In this document: in pieces, positions 45,191 through 56,199 of the stretch
How the letters are laid out: each line of letters opens with the position of its first letter
Numbering within the stretch: the first letter of the stretch is position 1
Origin: Acanthopleura granulata
Lineage: Eukaryota > Mollusca > Polyplacophora > Chitonida > Chitonidae
DNA: 64,000 nt
Assembly (NCBI GenBank): GCA_016165875.1
Contig: JABBOT010000003.1
Span: 35,995,860-36,059,859, forward strand
Direction of reading: 5' to 3'
Notes under the pieces: generated by a model
Seen by the model: only the letters and a program-made list of their open reading frames with translations
What the model was told of the DNA's origin: nothing
The model's database searches: none
Translations under genes and position numbers: made by a program

Positions 45191-45429
45191 ATTTTATAAT
45201 ATAAATATTTTGCACAAAGCAATTTAATCTAAGAATGCGTGGCACAATACCGACACCTAAAGATCTATCGCGGATTTATTGATTTATCTCATTGGGTATT
45301 TTATGCCCGTCTGTAAACTTGTTACCTGTGACAGATTTGACTAAATTTACTGGTAATATAAGCCAGTTGCAGCTGCCACTGAAATCATTCTTCTCTCACT
45401 CGACAAAATCTGTCACGATTGCCTCAAAA

Positions 45430-45786
45430 ATGTCTTTGTGGAAATGGATAAGCACAACGAACCTTGCCAAGACTCCCGGTCTACCAAATCCACAGACCAG
45501 CCAGTCCATAGAAGAAGCCGACATTATTCAGGCTGCCAACGATGCCGTAGATTCTGAATTAGCAGAAAATCTTAGAAAACGAAAGCGTGGAGACTACAAC
45601 AGCTATGATGATGACATGAGAGCGAAGATTGCCCGAACTGCTGTGGAAATGGGCATAGCACGATCTGCCCGTAAATTCTCCTCTCAGCTAGGCCGCCCTA
45701 TTAATGAAAGCACCGTGCGAAGTATGAAGTCTTCATACTTGAAAAAGATGGAAAAAAAGTATTTTGAAATTCTCAAAGATCTTTAA
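45430..45786 (+). CDS. Transposon-type DNA-binding domain protein, short
   Basis: 118 residues from MSLWKWI; the frame stays open upstream to 45292 (164 residues), but the downstream ATG fits family N-termini better. LRKRKRGDYNSYDDDMRAKI, then SARKFSSQLGRPINESTV and SMKSSYLKKM, resembles the N-terminal helix-turn-helix segment of many invertebrate transposon-derived proteins, probably pogo/Tigger-like (from memory of the pattern, class uncertain). No DDE domain follows. The stop is directly followed by AATAAA, so this may be a complete short gene rather than a truncation. It could be a domesticated DNA-binding protein or an old fragment that happens to stay open. Confidence 0.6.
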   Translation: MSLWKWISTTNLAKTPGLPNPQTSQSIEEADIIQAANDAVDSELAENLRKRKRGDYNSYDDDMRAKIARTAVEMGIARSARKFSSQLGRPINESTVRSMKSSYLKKMEKKYFEILKDL

Positions 45787-46405
45787 AATAAAGATATAAT
45801 CTTCGATTGGTGACATGGCCCTCGATCTGTGTTTAAATAAATGTCTGTTCATTAGAAATGTTGTCTTCCCATTTACAACGGAATCGTTGTTGTGGTTGTA
45901 ATGCGAATTTTTGTTCTGCTACCAGGGCACCTGGCAATCATATGACTGACATAATACTAAAACCCAAACTTCCTAGGCGTCTTGATTTATACCCAAGCAG
46001 TTGTTTGGCTCTGCAGCTCTGCAGACCCTTCAGCTAATTATCATAATGTAAGTGAATTATACGTGTAATTCGTGTGCTGTGTAAAACATTAATCAGGTCA
46101 GTGCATCAATCACTGAGTAAATGATAACAGTAATAGCCATTCTCTCTGACTCCTGCCTATATCATACACCTTCAGAAAATACTGGGAGATAAAGTAATGA
46201 GCAATGAACAAAGCAATAAGTATTCATTGACTCGCGCTTGCAAAACATATCCGGTAGTCTGCTCTCCAAATCACTGGGCTGTAATGACGCTTTTCTTGTA
46301 GTTGCATATTGCTATAAATGTTTAACCAAAAGTTAAAGGAACATTAATAATTTTATGTATAAAAGATATTATGTACGTATTACATCATATTATATAGGCT
46401 AACGG

Positions 46406-46406
46406 C

Positions 46407-46450
<44 letters not shown>
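46406..46450. repeat. (AC)n microsatellite
   Basis: About 18 AC units followed by (AT)n. Confidence 0.95.
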
Positions 46451-48457
46451 CACAGTGGCGCTGAGCAACATTCAAATTAGAAAACCATATGTAGTGTGGG
46501 AAACCTCTTTGACAAAAATTTGGTGTGAATGCACTATGAATGATCCGATTAAGTATCAAGGGTGTTTTATCTTTCTAAAACACACCTACTAATGTATACA
46601 CTTATGACGCATCTGTTTTGTTTACAAAAAAGGATACCCCACACTGAACGACCTGTGAATCGAGTACCTTGTTATTGACTGAAACTACTCAGACGGCACG
46701 TTAAAGTGCAGCTGAACAAGATATCGGCTACCCTAACTACATTTACAGACGAACTATGGCTTTAAGTACCGTCACACCAGTTTTACTAGTGTTATGTCCG
46801 TGGCAGTTACACGTAAACAGCAACTGTGTTCGTGTGATTATACATTTGCAAGCCTTTTCTGAATCAAATGCATATATGTAGAGCTATTCAAAAGGGACGA
46901 CGACCTGCGACATGACTAAGAGGCTAAGAGGCTTAGTGCCCATAGCCCTTCCCCCCGGCCCAACTCGTTTAATCTACGTCACAAACCCGTGAATTACACA
47001 TGGCTGTGCTCGTCCCCATACGCATTTATTTGGTTTAATTCCTTGTATTCATTTTTAAATTAGAGCATTCTCAAAATGTATCATAACACGACAACAGCCA
47101 GGATTATAGCTCAGTGACATTGGTCACAGCTGTAGAGGGATAGTTCAGCATACTGCCAGACAAATCTGCCCTAACAAGAGTTCCAGCCGAGCCAACGAGT
47201 CTGTGAACTGATTGGTCACGCGTCCTAGTTGGCTACACTGCGATAAACTAAACCGCTGCGCAGTTTAAAATAAATGCATCCAGAGTTGTTTATTTTACTC
47301 AAGATATATTTTAAGTTATGAAGTGAAAAATAATTATTATAGGTCGAAATATTTGTAATTAAGGGCATGATTCCTTAACGTTTGTGGTTTTATGACTACG
47401 TTTGCAAAAATAAATGAAAGAATGAAATCTGATGAAGAAGCTTGATAACAACGGCCTTCCAAGTCTAATATTCTTATTTGCACATTCAGCGCGCCTTTAG
47501 ATGAAGGAATAAATGATTATGGCGTCAGGTCATAACTATTTCAGCCGTATCGTGGTCAACACGGGATACACGTTGGCAGAGAATCACTTTGTACCCTGTG
47601 GGAAAACGCTAGCACCCTGAAAGAAATTCAAGTTGCATAGTGCGAGAAATAATCAGAATAGACTACTGAAATGAAAAAAAAAATGAAATGAAAGGCGTTT
47701 TATGCTATGAAATACTTTTAAAAATAAGTGAAGAAATAACGTTTTATGTCTTTTGTGATTTTAAAGACAGGTAACTAAATGCGCTACATTTTAACACTAA
47801 AGATATTTGGGACTCAGTAATGAATTTCTTGCTATGTGGAAAAAAGACACACACACACACACATTCACAACCTCATCGGCGAACGTTTTGCGCTAAATGT
47901 ATGGAATGAATTTCGTTAACCTGCGAAAAGTTTCATAAATTTCCAAATGAACCACAACTGATAAAAGTATGCCTTAAAATATTGTAAGATCGTGTAGACA
48001 AATCCCTTAATATATGTTCAAATGATTTTAAGGGCATGTGTCCATTCTATACATTTGTCTATGTTCTCATTAGACAAAAAGGATGAATTCAACACGAAAG
48101 AGACTTTATAAAACTGCAGTTTTAATATTTACACACTAGGTGTTTTCAGGGACAGGGTGATAATATTTGGGTGGCTATTTCACGGTAATTGTCAGTCGAG
48201 TTAAAATCGAACATTTCAGGTAAATACACGAAAGTGTTTAGTTTATCTGTGTGGATCCAATATTCATCCAACGTCTGGAATTAAAATGGTCATAAATCAC
48301 ACCATGACAACGATATGTTTAATGATAAATTAATAAACAATGAAAAATTATGGGATTAAGGCTAGATTGAAAGGCTACTCTATAGAATATAAAATACATG
48401 GTTGCTTTTACTGTTCCTTTCATAACTCTGTTTTACTTGCATGACTTTTGCTGAACT

Positions 48458-48480
48458 CGGTCATGTCATGAACATGACCG
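48458..48480. promoter_or_regulatory. Perfect palindrome, possible transcription-factor site
   Basis: CGGTCATGT, a 5-base spacer, then ACATGACCG. The outer GGTCA...TGACC halves resemble nuclear-receptor half sites in inverted orientation, but the spacing is not a standard one. It lies about 570 bases before the TATA box of the Gly-rich gene. Confidence 0.3.
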
Positions 48481-48790
48481 TTGACCAGTAATATTTTGAC
48501 CGATGTCATACTTGCCTCCGACATTTCGACGCTCCACCAATTCCAGTTTGCTTGTTGTTAATGTTATTCTATTCAGAAATTTGCCTTCATTCAGAATTTT
48601 CGTGATGGTATGTCAAAGATTTCTACGCTTTTCAGTGTTTTGCATTACTGGCACCCAAGCGACAAACAAACCAATTCCCAGGCTAAAATTAAGTTTACTC
48701 TGCTTTTCCAGAGTGATTAAAAGCCTTGACAATCGAGCATATAATAAATTATGACACATGGTTTGGATATATTTCCAGGGACTCAATGGG

Positions 48791-49008
48791 AGTCGTGACC
48801 AGCGGACGGTATTTCTGCCAATTATTCAATATTCAGTTTCAAAACCCATGGTTGTCACATGATGTACTATCCCACCTCCCCCCAAAATTTCTCTGTGTGA
48901 GTCGTGACGAGCGGACAATATTCCTGCCACTTATCCAGTATTCAGTTTCAAAACCCATGACTGTCACATGATGTACTATCTCCCCTCCCCCAAACTTTGC
49001 CCAGTCCC
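48791..49008 (+). promoter_or_regulatory. 109-bp tandem duplication in the Gly-rich gene promoter
   Basis: Two adjacent units start at 48791 and 48900 (AGTCGTGAC, GAGCGGAC or CAGCGGAC, TTCAGTTTCAAAACCCATG, GTCACATGATGTACTATC). Unit 2 ends about 20 bases before the TATA box. Each unit has TCACATGA (48855-48862 and 48964-48971), the reverse complement of the TCATGTGA E-box bound by MITF/TFE-type factors. Confidence 0.75.
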
Positions 49009-49027
49009 ACCCAGCCCCGGATAGGCT

Positions 49028-49102
49028 TATATAACCTCGAACGTTTTACGACTGTCAGCAAAATCACAGGATTTTCTGCGCCTGCTTGGAACCTCATTTG
49101 AA
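49028..49102 (+). promoter_or_regulatory. TATA box and non-coding exon 1 of the Gly-rich protein gene
   Basis: TATATAA (49028-49034) implies a start near 49060. The exon runs to a strong donor at 49103 (GAA then GTAAGT). The matching acceptor is at 50040 (TTCAAAACAG), 24 bases before the ATG. The same layout is found at 34.3/37.0 and 56.2/57.0 kb. Confidence 0.65.
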
Positions 49103-49354
49103 GTAAGTTCTGTTTAAATCCCTTGGTAGTCTGTTTTCAGATTGGCTCTTGTACCTGTGTTTACCTGTGGTAACAATTCTGTCTCACCCTATCTTAAGGT
49201 AGACACAGTTGAGTCAAAAATTATTAATTATTAATTTCATTATTGATCTCTAATCTAACACCAATACCGATATATTATATTTTGATATTCTGTTAAACAG
49301 ATACGATGTGTTCTTAACATGTTACACAATATCAGAAGAACTGTTAAGTTATCG

Positions 49355-49740
49355 TTAAAGGGAAAGACCTCATAAAAATGAATTTAAGGTGAGTAAAAAG
49401 ACCATTAAAAACTGTATCTGAAAATACTTTCACTTTATTTTATAGATTTTTTTTCACCAAAATAAACGCAGTCAAATGTTTTGATTGTATTGTCGGTTTT
49501 ATACACCATACTGATGATATGGTTCACGAGTGACATAGAAGTGTACAAAAAGTTGTGTGACGTTACTGGTGAACCACATTATCAATATGGTCCACGAACC
49601 CCAAAATACTATCAAAATATCTGACTGCGTATATTTCGGTGAAAAAAAATCTAAAAATTCAGTGATGGTATTGTCAGATACAGTTTTTAAAGGTTTTTTC
49701 ACTCACTCTAAGTTCATTTTTACGAGGTCTTTCCCTTTAA
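49355..49740. mobile_element. Palindromic MITE with TTAA ends
   Basis: Left end TTAAAGGGAAAGACCTC and right end GAGGTCTTTCCCTTTAA are exact inverses, and inverted similarity continues inward for over 100 bases (AAAATGAA, ACTGTATCTGA, TTTTTTTCACC). TTAA at both ends fits piggyBac-type target duplication. It sits wholly in intron 1 of the Gly-rich gene and encodes nothing. Confidence 0.8.
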
Positions 49741-50064
49741 AGAAAGCATACAAATTATGTAAGAATCAGTAGAAAAATATAAAAAAACCGTGTTTCTGTA
49801 TGTGTGTTTTTATATTCCTGTTGAGCTTGCACTGAATTGAATGCGGTCAAATGAGTGGATTGTAAAAACATTGGCCACTTTGTAATTGTAATGCATTCGC
49901 CACATTTTTGTCACATGATATCACATCGCCATTTTTCTACACACGTTTACTTCAGTATTATGCTTTCCTCTTTAAATACTGGTAATTCACTGCTTCATTA
50001 ATAATGAGATCATAACAAAATGTCTTTGCCTTCAAAACAGACTGAACATCCCAGCAACACCAGG

Positions 50065-50691
50065 ATGAGGACATGCCTTCAGTTGTTGTGTGCCGCGCTG
50101 GTGTGTCTACTTCTCACACTGGACGCCCGTGCCCAGGGGCCTGAAGGTGGACTCGACGGTGGCGATAAACCCGACGGCAGCGTCAAACCCGACGTCGGCG
50201 ACAAACCCGACGGTGGCGTCATGCCTGAAGCTGGCCGTGGTGGTGGCGGTGGAGGTGGTGGTGAGGAAGGTGGCAACGGTAAACCTGACGGTGGCGAGAC
50301 ATCTAGTGATCGTGAAAGAGACGGTAACCTTCGCAGGGATGGCAGTAGGCGGGGTGGTCGGAGAGGTGGTGGTGGTAGAGGCGGCGATGGTAACAAATCT
50401 GAGGACGGTGAGAAACCTGAAGGCGGTCGAGGAGGTAACGGTGGAGGCACAGGAGGTGACAGACGTAGAGGTGACAATGAACGTAGACGTGGCGACGGTA
50501 GAAGAGGTACCGGCGGTCATGGCGAGGGAAAAGGAAACGGCGGTGAAAGAGGAGGCCGCGGTAACAGTGAAAAAGGAAACGGCGGTGAAAGAGGAGGCCG
50601 CGGTAACAGTGAAAAAGGAAACGGCGGTGAAAGAGGAGACCGTGGTGACGGTGGAAGTGGTAGCGGCGGTGATAGAAGAGGCGGCCGTTGA
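50065..50691 (+). CDS. Secreted Gly-rich charged repeat protein with RGD motifs
   Basis: 208 residues from the ATG at 50065. An earlier in-frame ATG (50020) lies before the splice acceptor and is rejected. MRTCLQLLCAALVCLLLT is a signal peptide (likely cut after ARA), close to that of the 37-kb protein. The mature region begins QGPEGG, has KPDG/KPDV repeats (roughly residues 30-55), a Gly run, then Gly mixed with Arg, Lys, Glu and Asp. Three 14-residue repeats (NGGERGGRGNSEK core; 42 bp, 50533-50658) end in GERGDRGDGG, which contains RGD, the classic integrin-binding tripeptide. No Cys follows the signal peptide. Likely an extracellular matrix, mucus or adhesive protein; this is inferred from composition only. 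Open frames of similar length on both strands are repeat artefacts. Confidence 0.82.
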   Translation: MRTCLQLLCAALVCLLLTLDARAQGPEGGLDGGDKPDGSVKPDVGDKPDGGVMPEAGRGGGGGGGGEEGGNGKPDGGETSSDRERDGNLRRDGSRRGGRRGGGGRGGDGNKSEDGEKPEGGRGGNGGGTGGDRRRGDNERRRGDGRRGTGGHGEGKGNGGERGGRGNSEKGNGGERGGRGNSEKGNGGERGDRGDGGSGSGGDRRGGR

Positions 50692-50893
50692 ATTTAAGTA
50701 ACACGAATACATTTTAAGATAATATAACGACGACAAAATAACAATTTAGTACAGTTTTATGTTTTCATGACCAGTACTAACATACACAGATTTTTCTCAA
50801 CTAAGTAATTACAAATGCATTGATGATTTATTTTACGACACGTACGTTTCCATTAACACGTTCTCTGTGCAAGTTTCAGTATGGTTTAATTAA

Positions 50894-50899
50894 AATAAA
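50894..50899 (+). terminator. Poly(A) signal of the Gly-rich gene
   Basis: AATAAA about 200 bases after the stop codon. Confidence 0.6.
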
Positions 50900-51239
50900 A
50901 AGCCACTCTGGTACTACTATTTTGCTTCGTTTTGCTTTGACCGACGTCTTTTGACATCTTGACATTTAAGGGTGCACGTTAAATGTGTTGCTGGCATGTT
51001 TGCAGTAATCATAATGCCTAGAATATCCAGAACCCAGTCTAATGGAGACATTTACAGGAAGGTGGTGCATTTCGTATTATTTGCTGTTCTGTGTATGCCT
51101 GCTCTCTTTATAGCAACCACATCAACAGGGCGGTAGATTTATCATATAGAGAGGTTTTTGCTCAGCAAAAAAAAATTAGCATCTCCAGCTATCCTGCTGA
51201 ACCTATATCAAGTGTACTTTTACTAACATTTCATGTAGG

Positions 51240-51490
51240 GCCTAGGTGGCCCGCCAGTGCAGCGCAATGACCGAAGAGCCTCTCCTGCATTCAGTGCGGT
51301 CGCTGAGAGTTCAAGTCCTTCTCATGTTGGTTTTCCTCTTCAGTCGCATGTGCGAAGGTCTTCCAGCAACCTACACATTTTCGTTGGGTTTCCCGGTTTC
51401 CTTCCACTATAAAGCTGGCCATCGTCGTATAAGTAAAATATTCTGAGTCCGGCGTAAAGCTCCAATCAGATAAACAAATAAATAAATAAA
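51240..51490 (+). repeat. SINE A, near full length
   Basis: Head (GGCCTAGGTGGCCCGCCAG), B-box region (GAGTTCAAGTCC) and (AAAT)n tail are present, with a short deletion before the GGTTTCC block. Confidence 0.8.
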
Positions 51491-52239
51491 CTAATATATC
51501 CAGACATTTTCAAAAAATTGGATACAAACGCATCCAAATGATTTGGATTTGAATATAATGTTTTCTTTACGGATCATACTCTCAGTGGCCCGATGTTCAC
51601 ATCACCTTTTTTCACTCCCTTTTACTTCGACATACAAATAAAATTTTTGTCTTTTATTACACGTGGCCAGTAAAAGGTATTCCAACATTAAAAGCTGCTT
51701 TTAGTGTTAACAAATGCGTGCGAAGCAAGCACAGGTTACATTGTTGGTGATGTCTGATTTTGCACATTTTGCCCTATGGAGTATATTCTTTGGTACTTGT
51801 TTTGCAGTACCGAATGATGTTTCACTTATATGGCAACAGAGGAGACAGAAGGGACCTGTAATTTGTGCTCGAATGAGAACCGCAATATGTACTATGCTCC
51901 TGTTCGATTTTGGCAAATCAATCTATTCGCACGTATCTCATATATGTAATCCTTTACAGTAACTGTCTTGTTTACAGAGGAAATTCTTTGTGAACATTAT
52001 TTAGATAATCTTTTGGACATCAAGAGCTATTCCAACATTAAAGGCTGGTTTAGAGTAAGAAAACTATTGTGACGTCAGAGTACCTAAACACAGGTCATAT
52101 GGTAACGTCGACCATAGAATTTATGGATCACTTGAAAACATTTAATAATTTTTAATATCTAAAAATTATAACATAAAAATGATAACAAATGATTGTCAGC
52201 CGTCTAATTGAGAAACCTTGCTTTATTTTTATTGACACG

Positions 52240-52390
52240 AGTAGGAAGGTCCGTCTGCGACCTGCGGATGGTCGTGGGTTCCAACGGGCTACGCCCGGTT
52301 TTCTCCCACTATAATGCTGATCACCGTCGTATAAGTGAAACATTCTTAAGTACGGTGCAAAACGCCAATCAAATAAATAAACAAATAAAT
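52240..52390 (+). repeat. SINE A, 3' half
   Basis: It runs from GGAAGGTCCGTCTGCGACC to an AAATAAAT tail; the tRNA-like head is missing. Confidence 0.8.
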
Positions 52391-53032
52391 CAATTGAAAC
52401 ACTTGATTACTTTTTATTTAAAACTCACAAGATATTTTTATGATCTACTGCTGAAACAGTAACAGGAATACACGAAAGTGCAGCAGGCTAATTTGACCAC
52501 AAATACCTAAAGCGCCATAATGATAAAGACACGTCAGCGCTTTGGAATATTTGTCCCCACATATTTAGGCAATAGTTTATTGGGTAAAGGAAATTCACCA
52601 ATGATCAGGTGACATGTAACCTAAAGTAGAACTCACGTGGGATTCGTGGTGGGGCTATAGGTGCTTGTGTGCCCTGTTCAGCTTGCTTGACCTGTCTGAT
52701 CTCATCTAGGTGTGACGATTATAGGGTGATTCTTTATTGGTTTTCTCGGTTAGGGGATATCCTATATCACAAGGGTCTCTAAAGCCGCGTTGAGTATATG
52801 CCAAATAGAAAAAGCCGAGTGAACTAAGTGTAGCTCATTGATCTTGATGGGAAAATATGGAGTCAAAAAAGTCAAAAGGAAACAAAACACAAAATGAGAA
52901 ATATCGAGTTCGCGTACAGTTGGTACAAACATTTTGGTGGAGAAAGGAATCGTACAGATTGCTGTTTGTAAACAATTGGCTGACATTCGCCTTAGTCAGC
53001 ATGCTGAAATGTCACCTTTGGTCAAGTTTTGA

Positions 53033-53184
53033 TATAAATACAGCGGAGTTTGTTTGTAATCTTCGAAAGTTTCCACCGCAGACAGTGTTTAAGTCAGTTT
53101 CTATATCACTGGACGGGTTCACCAAGGCCGCCATTTATACTTCCAGCTTTACAATGCAAAGCCGTGGGCATTATTTCGTTCGAT
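53033..53184 (+). promoter_or_regulatory. TATA box and exon 1 of the shortened cluster copy
   Basis: TATAAATACAGCGGAGTTTG matches TATAAATATGGAGGAGTTTG at 56200. The presumed exon 1 ends at GAT then GTAAGA (53185), at the position aligning with the donor of the 57-kb gene; a stronger GTAAGT lies 17 bases further. Confidence 0.55.
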
Positions 53185-53572
53185 GTAAGAAAGGTATTTC
53201 TGTAAGTCTTAATTCTGCCTCGTCTATAGTATTTTTGTAACGCCATAGGCTAAGTGATCACTAGTGAAATATCATCATGAGCCGGTTTTATTTCCTTATT
53301 TAAAGATATTTATGCTCGGCTTGGCGTATATTTCTTATCATACATGAATTAATTGTTTTATGTCATGCAATTCAGTAAAATTAAGCAAAGTAAGCGATAC
53401 ATGCTTAAGTCTGTTCCACAGAAATGGGAGTCACTGATTTTTAAAGGCCATGCTTTATTAAAAGAAACGCTTCAAATAAAGTACATTAATCTTTACTCGC
53501 ATTCAAAGGAGAAATCTTCCAACCAAGACTGCTTTCTTTTCTTCTTGTTTGGCTCGCTTACATCTTCACAGC

Positions 53573-53704
53573 ATGAGGAAATCAGCAGTCTGCGTAGTCC
53601 AAGTCGTTCTCTTTGGTTTGGTGATCACCTCTAAGAAGACTTGGAGGCGGACGCTGAAACCACTAGCCAATTTTCCATTTAATTATAGCTTAACGCTGTC
53701 CTAA
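53573..53704 (+). CDS. Shortened paralogue of the 57-kb secreted protein
   Basis: 43 residues. MRKSAVCVVQVVLFGLVITS parallels the signal peptide of the 57-kb protein, and GTGATCACCTCTAAG is identical in both. The acceptor (CATCTTCACAG, ending 53571) is one base before the ATG. After the signal peptide the sequence leaves the paralogue: a basic stretch of about 22 residues (KTWRRTLKPLANF and onward) ends at a stop. Either a pseudogene that lost its tail or a gene for a very short cationic secreted peptide; the intact signal peptide and splice site keep both open. Confidence 0.5.
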   Translation: MRKSAVCVVQVVLFGLVITSKKTWRRTLKPLANFPFNYSLTLS

Positions 53705-54136
53705 AGAATATTGCGCTTTTATGACTACGATTAGGTATGTGGATGGAAACAACCACAGTGCCCACTGAGGATATATCTCGCCCTTCAAGGTGTACCCTAG
53801 TTCTTCTCATTTTTGGGACATTTGCTCTGTTCCTTTTTTTGGCTCTTTTGCATGTGATTGTAACAGGAACACAAGCTTCCTTTCGCTAATGGTTAGACAA
53901 GCCTTTGAACAGCATATCTGTTCCTTTACTCTTCCGAAAAAAATGGGTGAGAAATGTAAGATTTTCTTTTAGCAGTTGTAATATCTGTGTCCAAATAAGG
54001 CGAGTTAGGATTCGAACTTGCGAGCTCAGGTGCAGGAGATCTAACTTCATCCTCCTGAGAAATACGTGGCATTCTTGTGCTAAAGTTACTGTGAGGCATT
54101 TTACAAGCTCATGTTGGTTGATTTAATTATTGGTTA

Positions 54137-54380
54137 TTTATCTGTTTATGTATTTGGTTGGTATTTTACGCCGCACTCAATAATATTGTACTTACAGGAC
54201 GGCGGTCAATATTATGGTGGGACGAAACCTAAACCATCTGCAGTTTGCTGGCGGACCTTCCCACGCACGACCGGAGAGGAAGCCAGGATGAGTTGAACTC
54301 ACAGGGACCGCATTGGTAATAGGTGCCTGGGTCATTACGCTGCACTGGCTCGTTAATCCCCTCTGTTACGGAGGCACCAT
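54137..54380 (-). repeat. SINE A with internal deletion
   Basis: Tail, body and head end (GGTGCCTCCGTAACAGAGGGG) are present; the GCAGAGCCCGGGG block is missing. Confidence 0.8.
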
Positions 54381-54537
54381 TTGATTATTTGTTTAATATT
54401 ACTGTTTCAGTCTAAAAGTTTGGATGAAGAGGGTGAGAATCGGAATAAAAACCTGAGCGACCGTGGTCGTATATACGATACAACAGCTTTGTTCTACAAA
54501 GACGTCTAAGGCTAACTAACATATGTACGTAGGAATA

Positions 54538-54772
54538 GTGGTTGACGTGCCAGCACAGAACAATGACTCTGAAGCCTCTCGCCAATGAGATCGCTATACA
54601 TCAGTTCGATGCCAGCTGTGGGTGGCTTCCTATCTGGTCGTACATGGGAAAAGTCTTCCAGCAATCTGTGGATGGTGGCGGGTTTCCTCCACGCTCTTTC
54701 CGATTTCCTCCCCTTACACTGGCATTATACCGTTGACATATAAGTGAATTATTCTTGAATAATTCACTAAAT
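54538..54772 (+). repeat. SINE A, diverged, without A-rich tail
   Basis: The order GACGTGCCAGCACAG, CGATGCCAGCTG, TACATGGGAAAAGTCTTCCAG, CATATAAGTGAATTATTCTTGA is kept. It stops at CACTAAATGAATG. Confidence 0.65.
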
Positions 54773-56199
54773 GAATGACTTATGATGTTGCCATTTTAAA
54801 TCTATATATGTAAAAAAATGTGCACAAATGAACAGTTATATACACACTTACTTGATGGTAACAATACTACAAAAAATACACAACAAGGTCAGCATACGAA
54901 GCCTGCTCTTGTTTTAGGAAAGAAAAACCGTGCAGACACTTTTCACACCACAATATATTTTGTGATTATTATAAGTATCTAAAATTAATCAAAAAAAGAT
55001 GTAGCATCAAGCAACATGTATACATAAATTTACTTACACATTATTCACGACTACTTGAGACATACGTCTTCATTCGTGTTTGTGATGTCACTGATTTTGC
55101 TTTCAATAAGCTGCAGCTCTTGCGGACTTAATACCGCCCTGGACGTCACACCTGGATGATAACCGTGAAATATCTGTGGATAATTCACTATCAGGGGATT
55201 CTCAGTGCTAGAAATAGCATTTTTGTGTCATCTGGATATTCTCAGCTCTCATTCAGAACGGGGGGGGGGAGTCGACCTCATTTCTTTACACGACTATAAT
55301 ATAAGTGTGTCGAGACGGATTTGACGACAGCGCGGAATTTAAGACTGACTCCATTCGGTCATATGAACTGAGGTCCTATTCAGTAGGCCTCACTCAATAT
55401 ATAATACCGGTACTCTATTTTAGCTAAAATATGGCTTCTTCAAGCGACATATTTTCCTCAGTTCTAATTGATCAATTCAACCAATACTGCTACTTTTTTG
55501 TAAAATATAAATACTTTCTTATCGGGGAAAAATAAAAGTAAAGGCATCTTTAGTGCCTTTACGTGCTCCTGAAAGTGAAATGCCCATGCCAAACTTTAGA
55601 TAAAACACAGTACGCTCTCTTCTACAAATCTTCTTACACACATATATAGAAGACATTAAAAATGACACGTAAACGGCAAACGATAAAGGACGCGGTTGTT
55701 ACGAGTGAATGACCATCTTGAGTGCCTTAAGCTTAAGAAATTCTTCTACCAGTGAAAGTGATTAAAAGTTGAAATATAGAATTAGGTGCCAGACGTGGCA
55801 AACACACGTTTACGCTAATAGTTTCCGTGAGGTAAGCTCTGGTTGCACTTTGACTATACATTGTCTTTCGTCACACCCGGGTGGGTATCCAAGGGCGACA
55901 GCTCATGCAAAATTGGTGACTCATGATTGCACGGGGCTACCCGAGATTTCGAATAACATAACCTACGTCATAGGAGTATTGTAAACAATCTAGGGTGACT
56001 GTGACCTTGTGGGAGCTCTGTGGTAACTGTACACTCACGGTCGTGACGTGACAACAAATGGCTGTCAAGGCAAAATAATAGAATGGCCGATGCCTCGTGC
56101 CAATTCGTCATTTTGCCCAGTTATTAAGGTGAATGAAAAGTCGTGCGCGTCGCTGTTAATCACTCGACTGTGAGTCTTAGTTCTTTCATCAGATTTTAC

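Larger units (their letters stand above)
45787..48770. other. Non-coding stretch upstream of the Gly-rich gene
   Basis: No gene is supported. It holds (AC)n tracts at 46.4 and 47.85 kb and a small palindrome at 48458-48480. A short plus-strand frame (48503-48754) shows no recognisable features. Confidence 0.55.

Noticed and set aside
50079..50736. Long open frames in the other frames of the Gly-rich gene, on both strands (133-209 codons)
   Set aside because: They arise from the GGT/GGC codon periodicity and lack a signal peptide. The frame at 50065 alone has a signal peptide and a splice context shared with its paralogues.
53995..54065. tRNA gene on the minus strand
   Set aside because: B-box-like AAGTTCGAATCC is present, but no cloverleaf could be drawn; likely SINE-derived.
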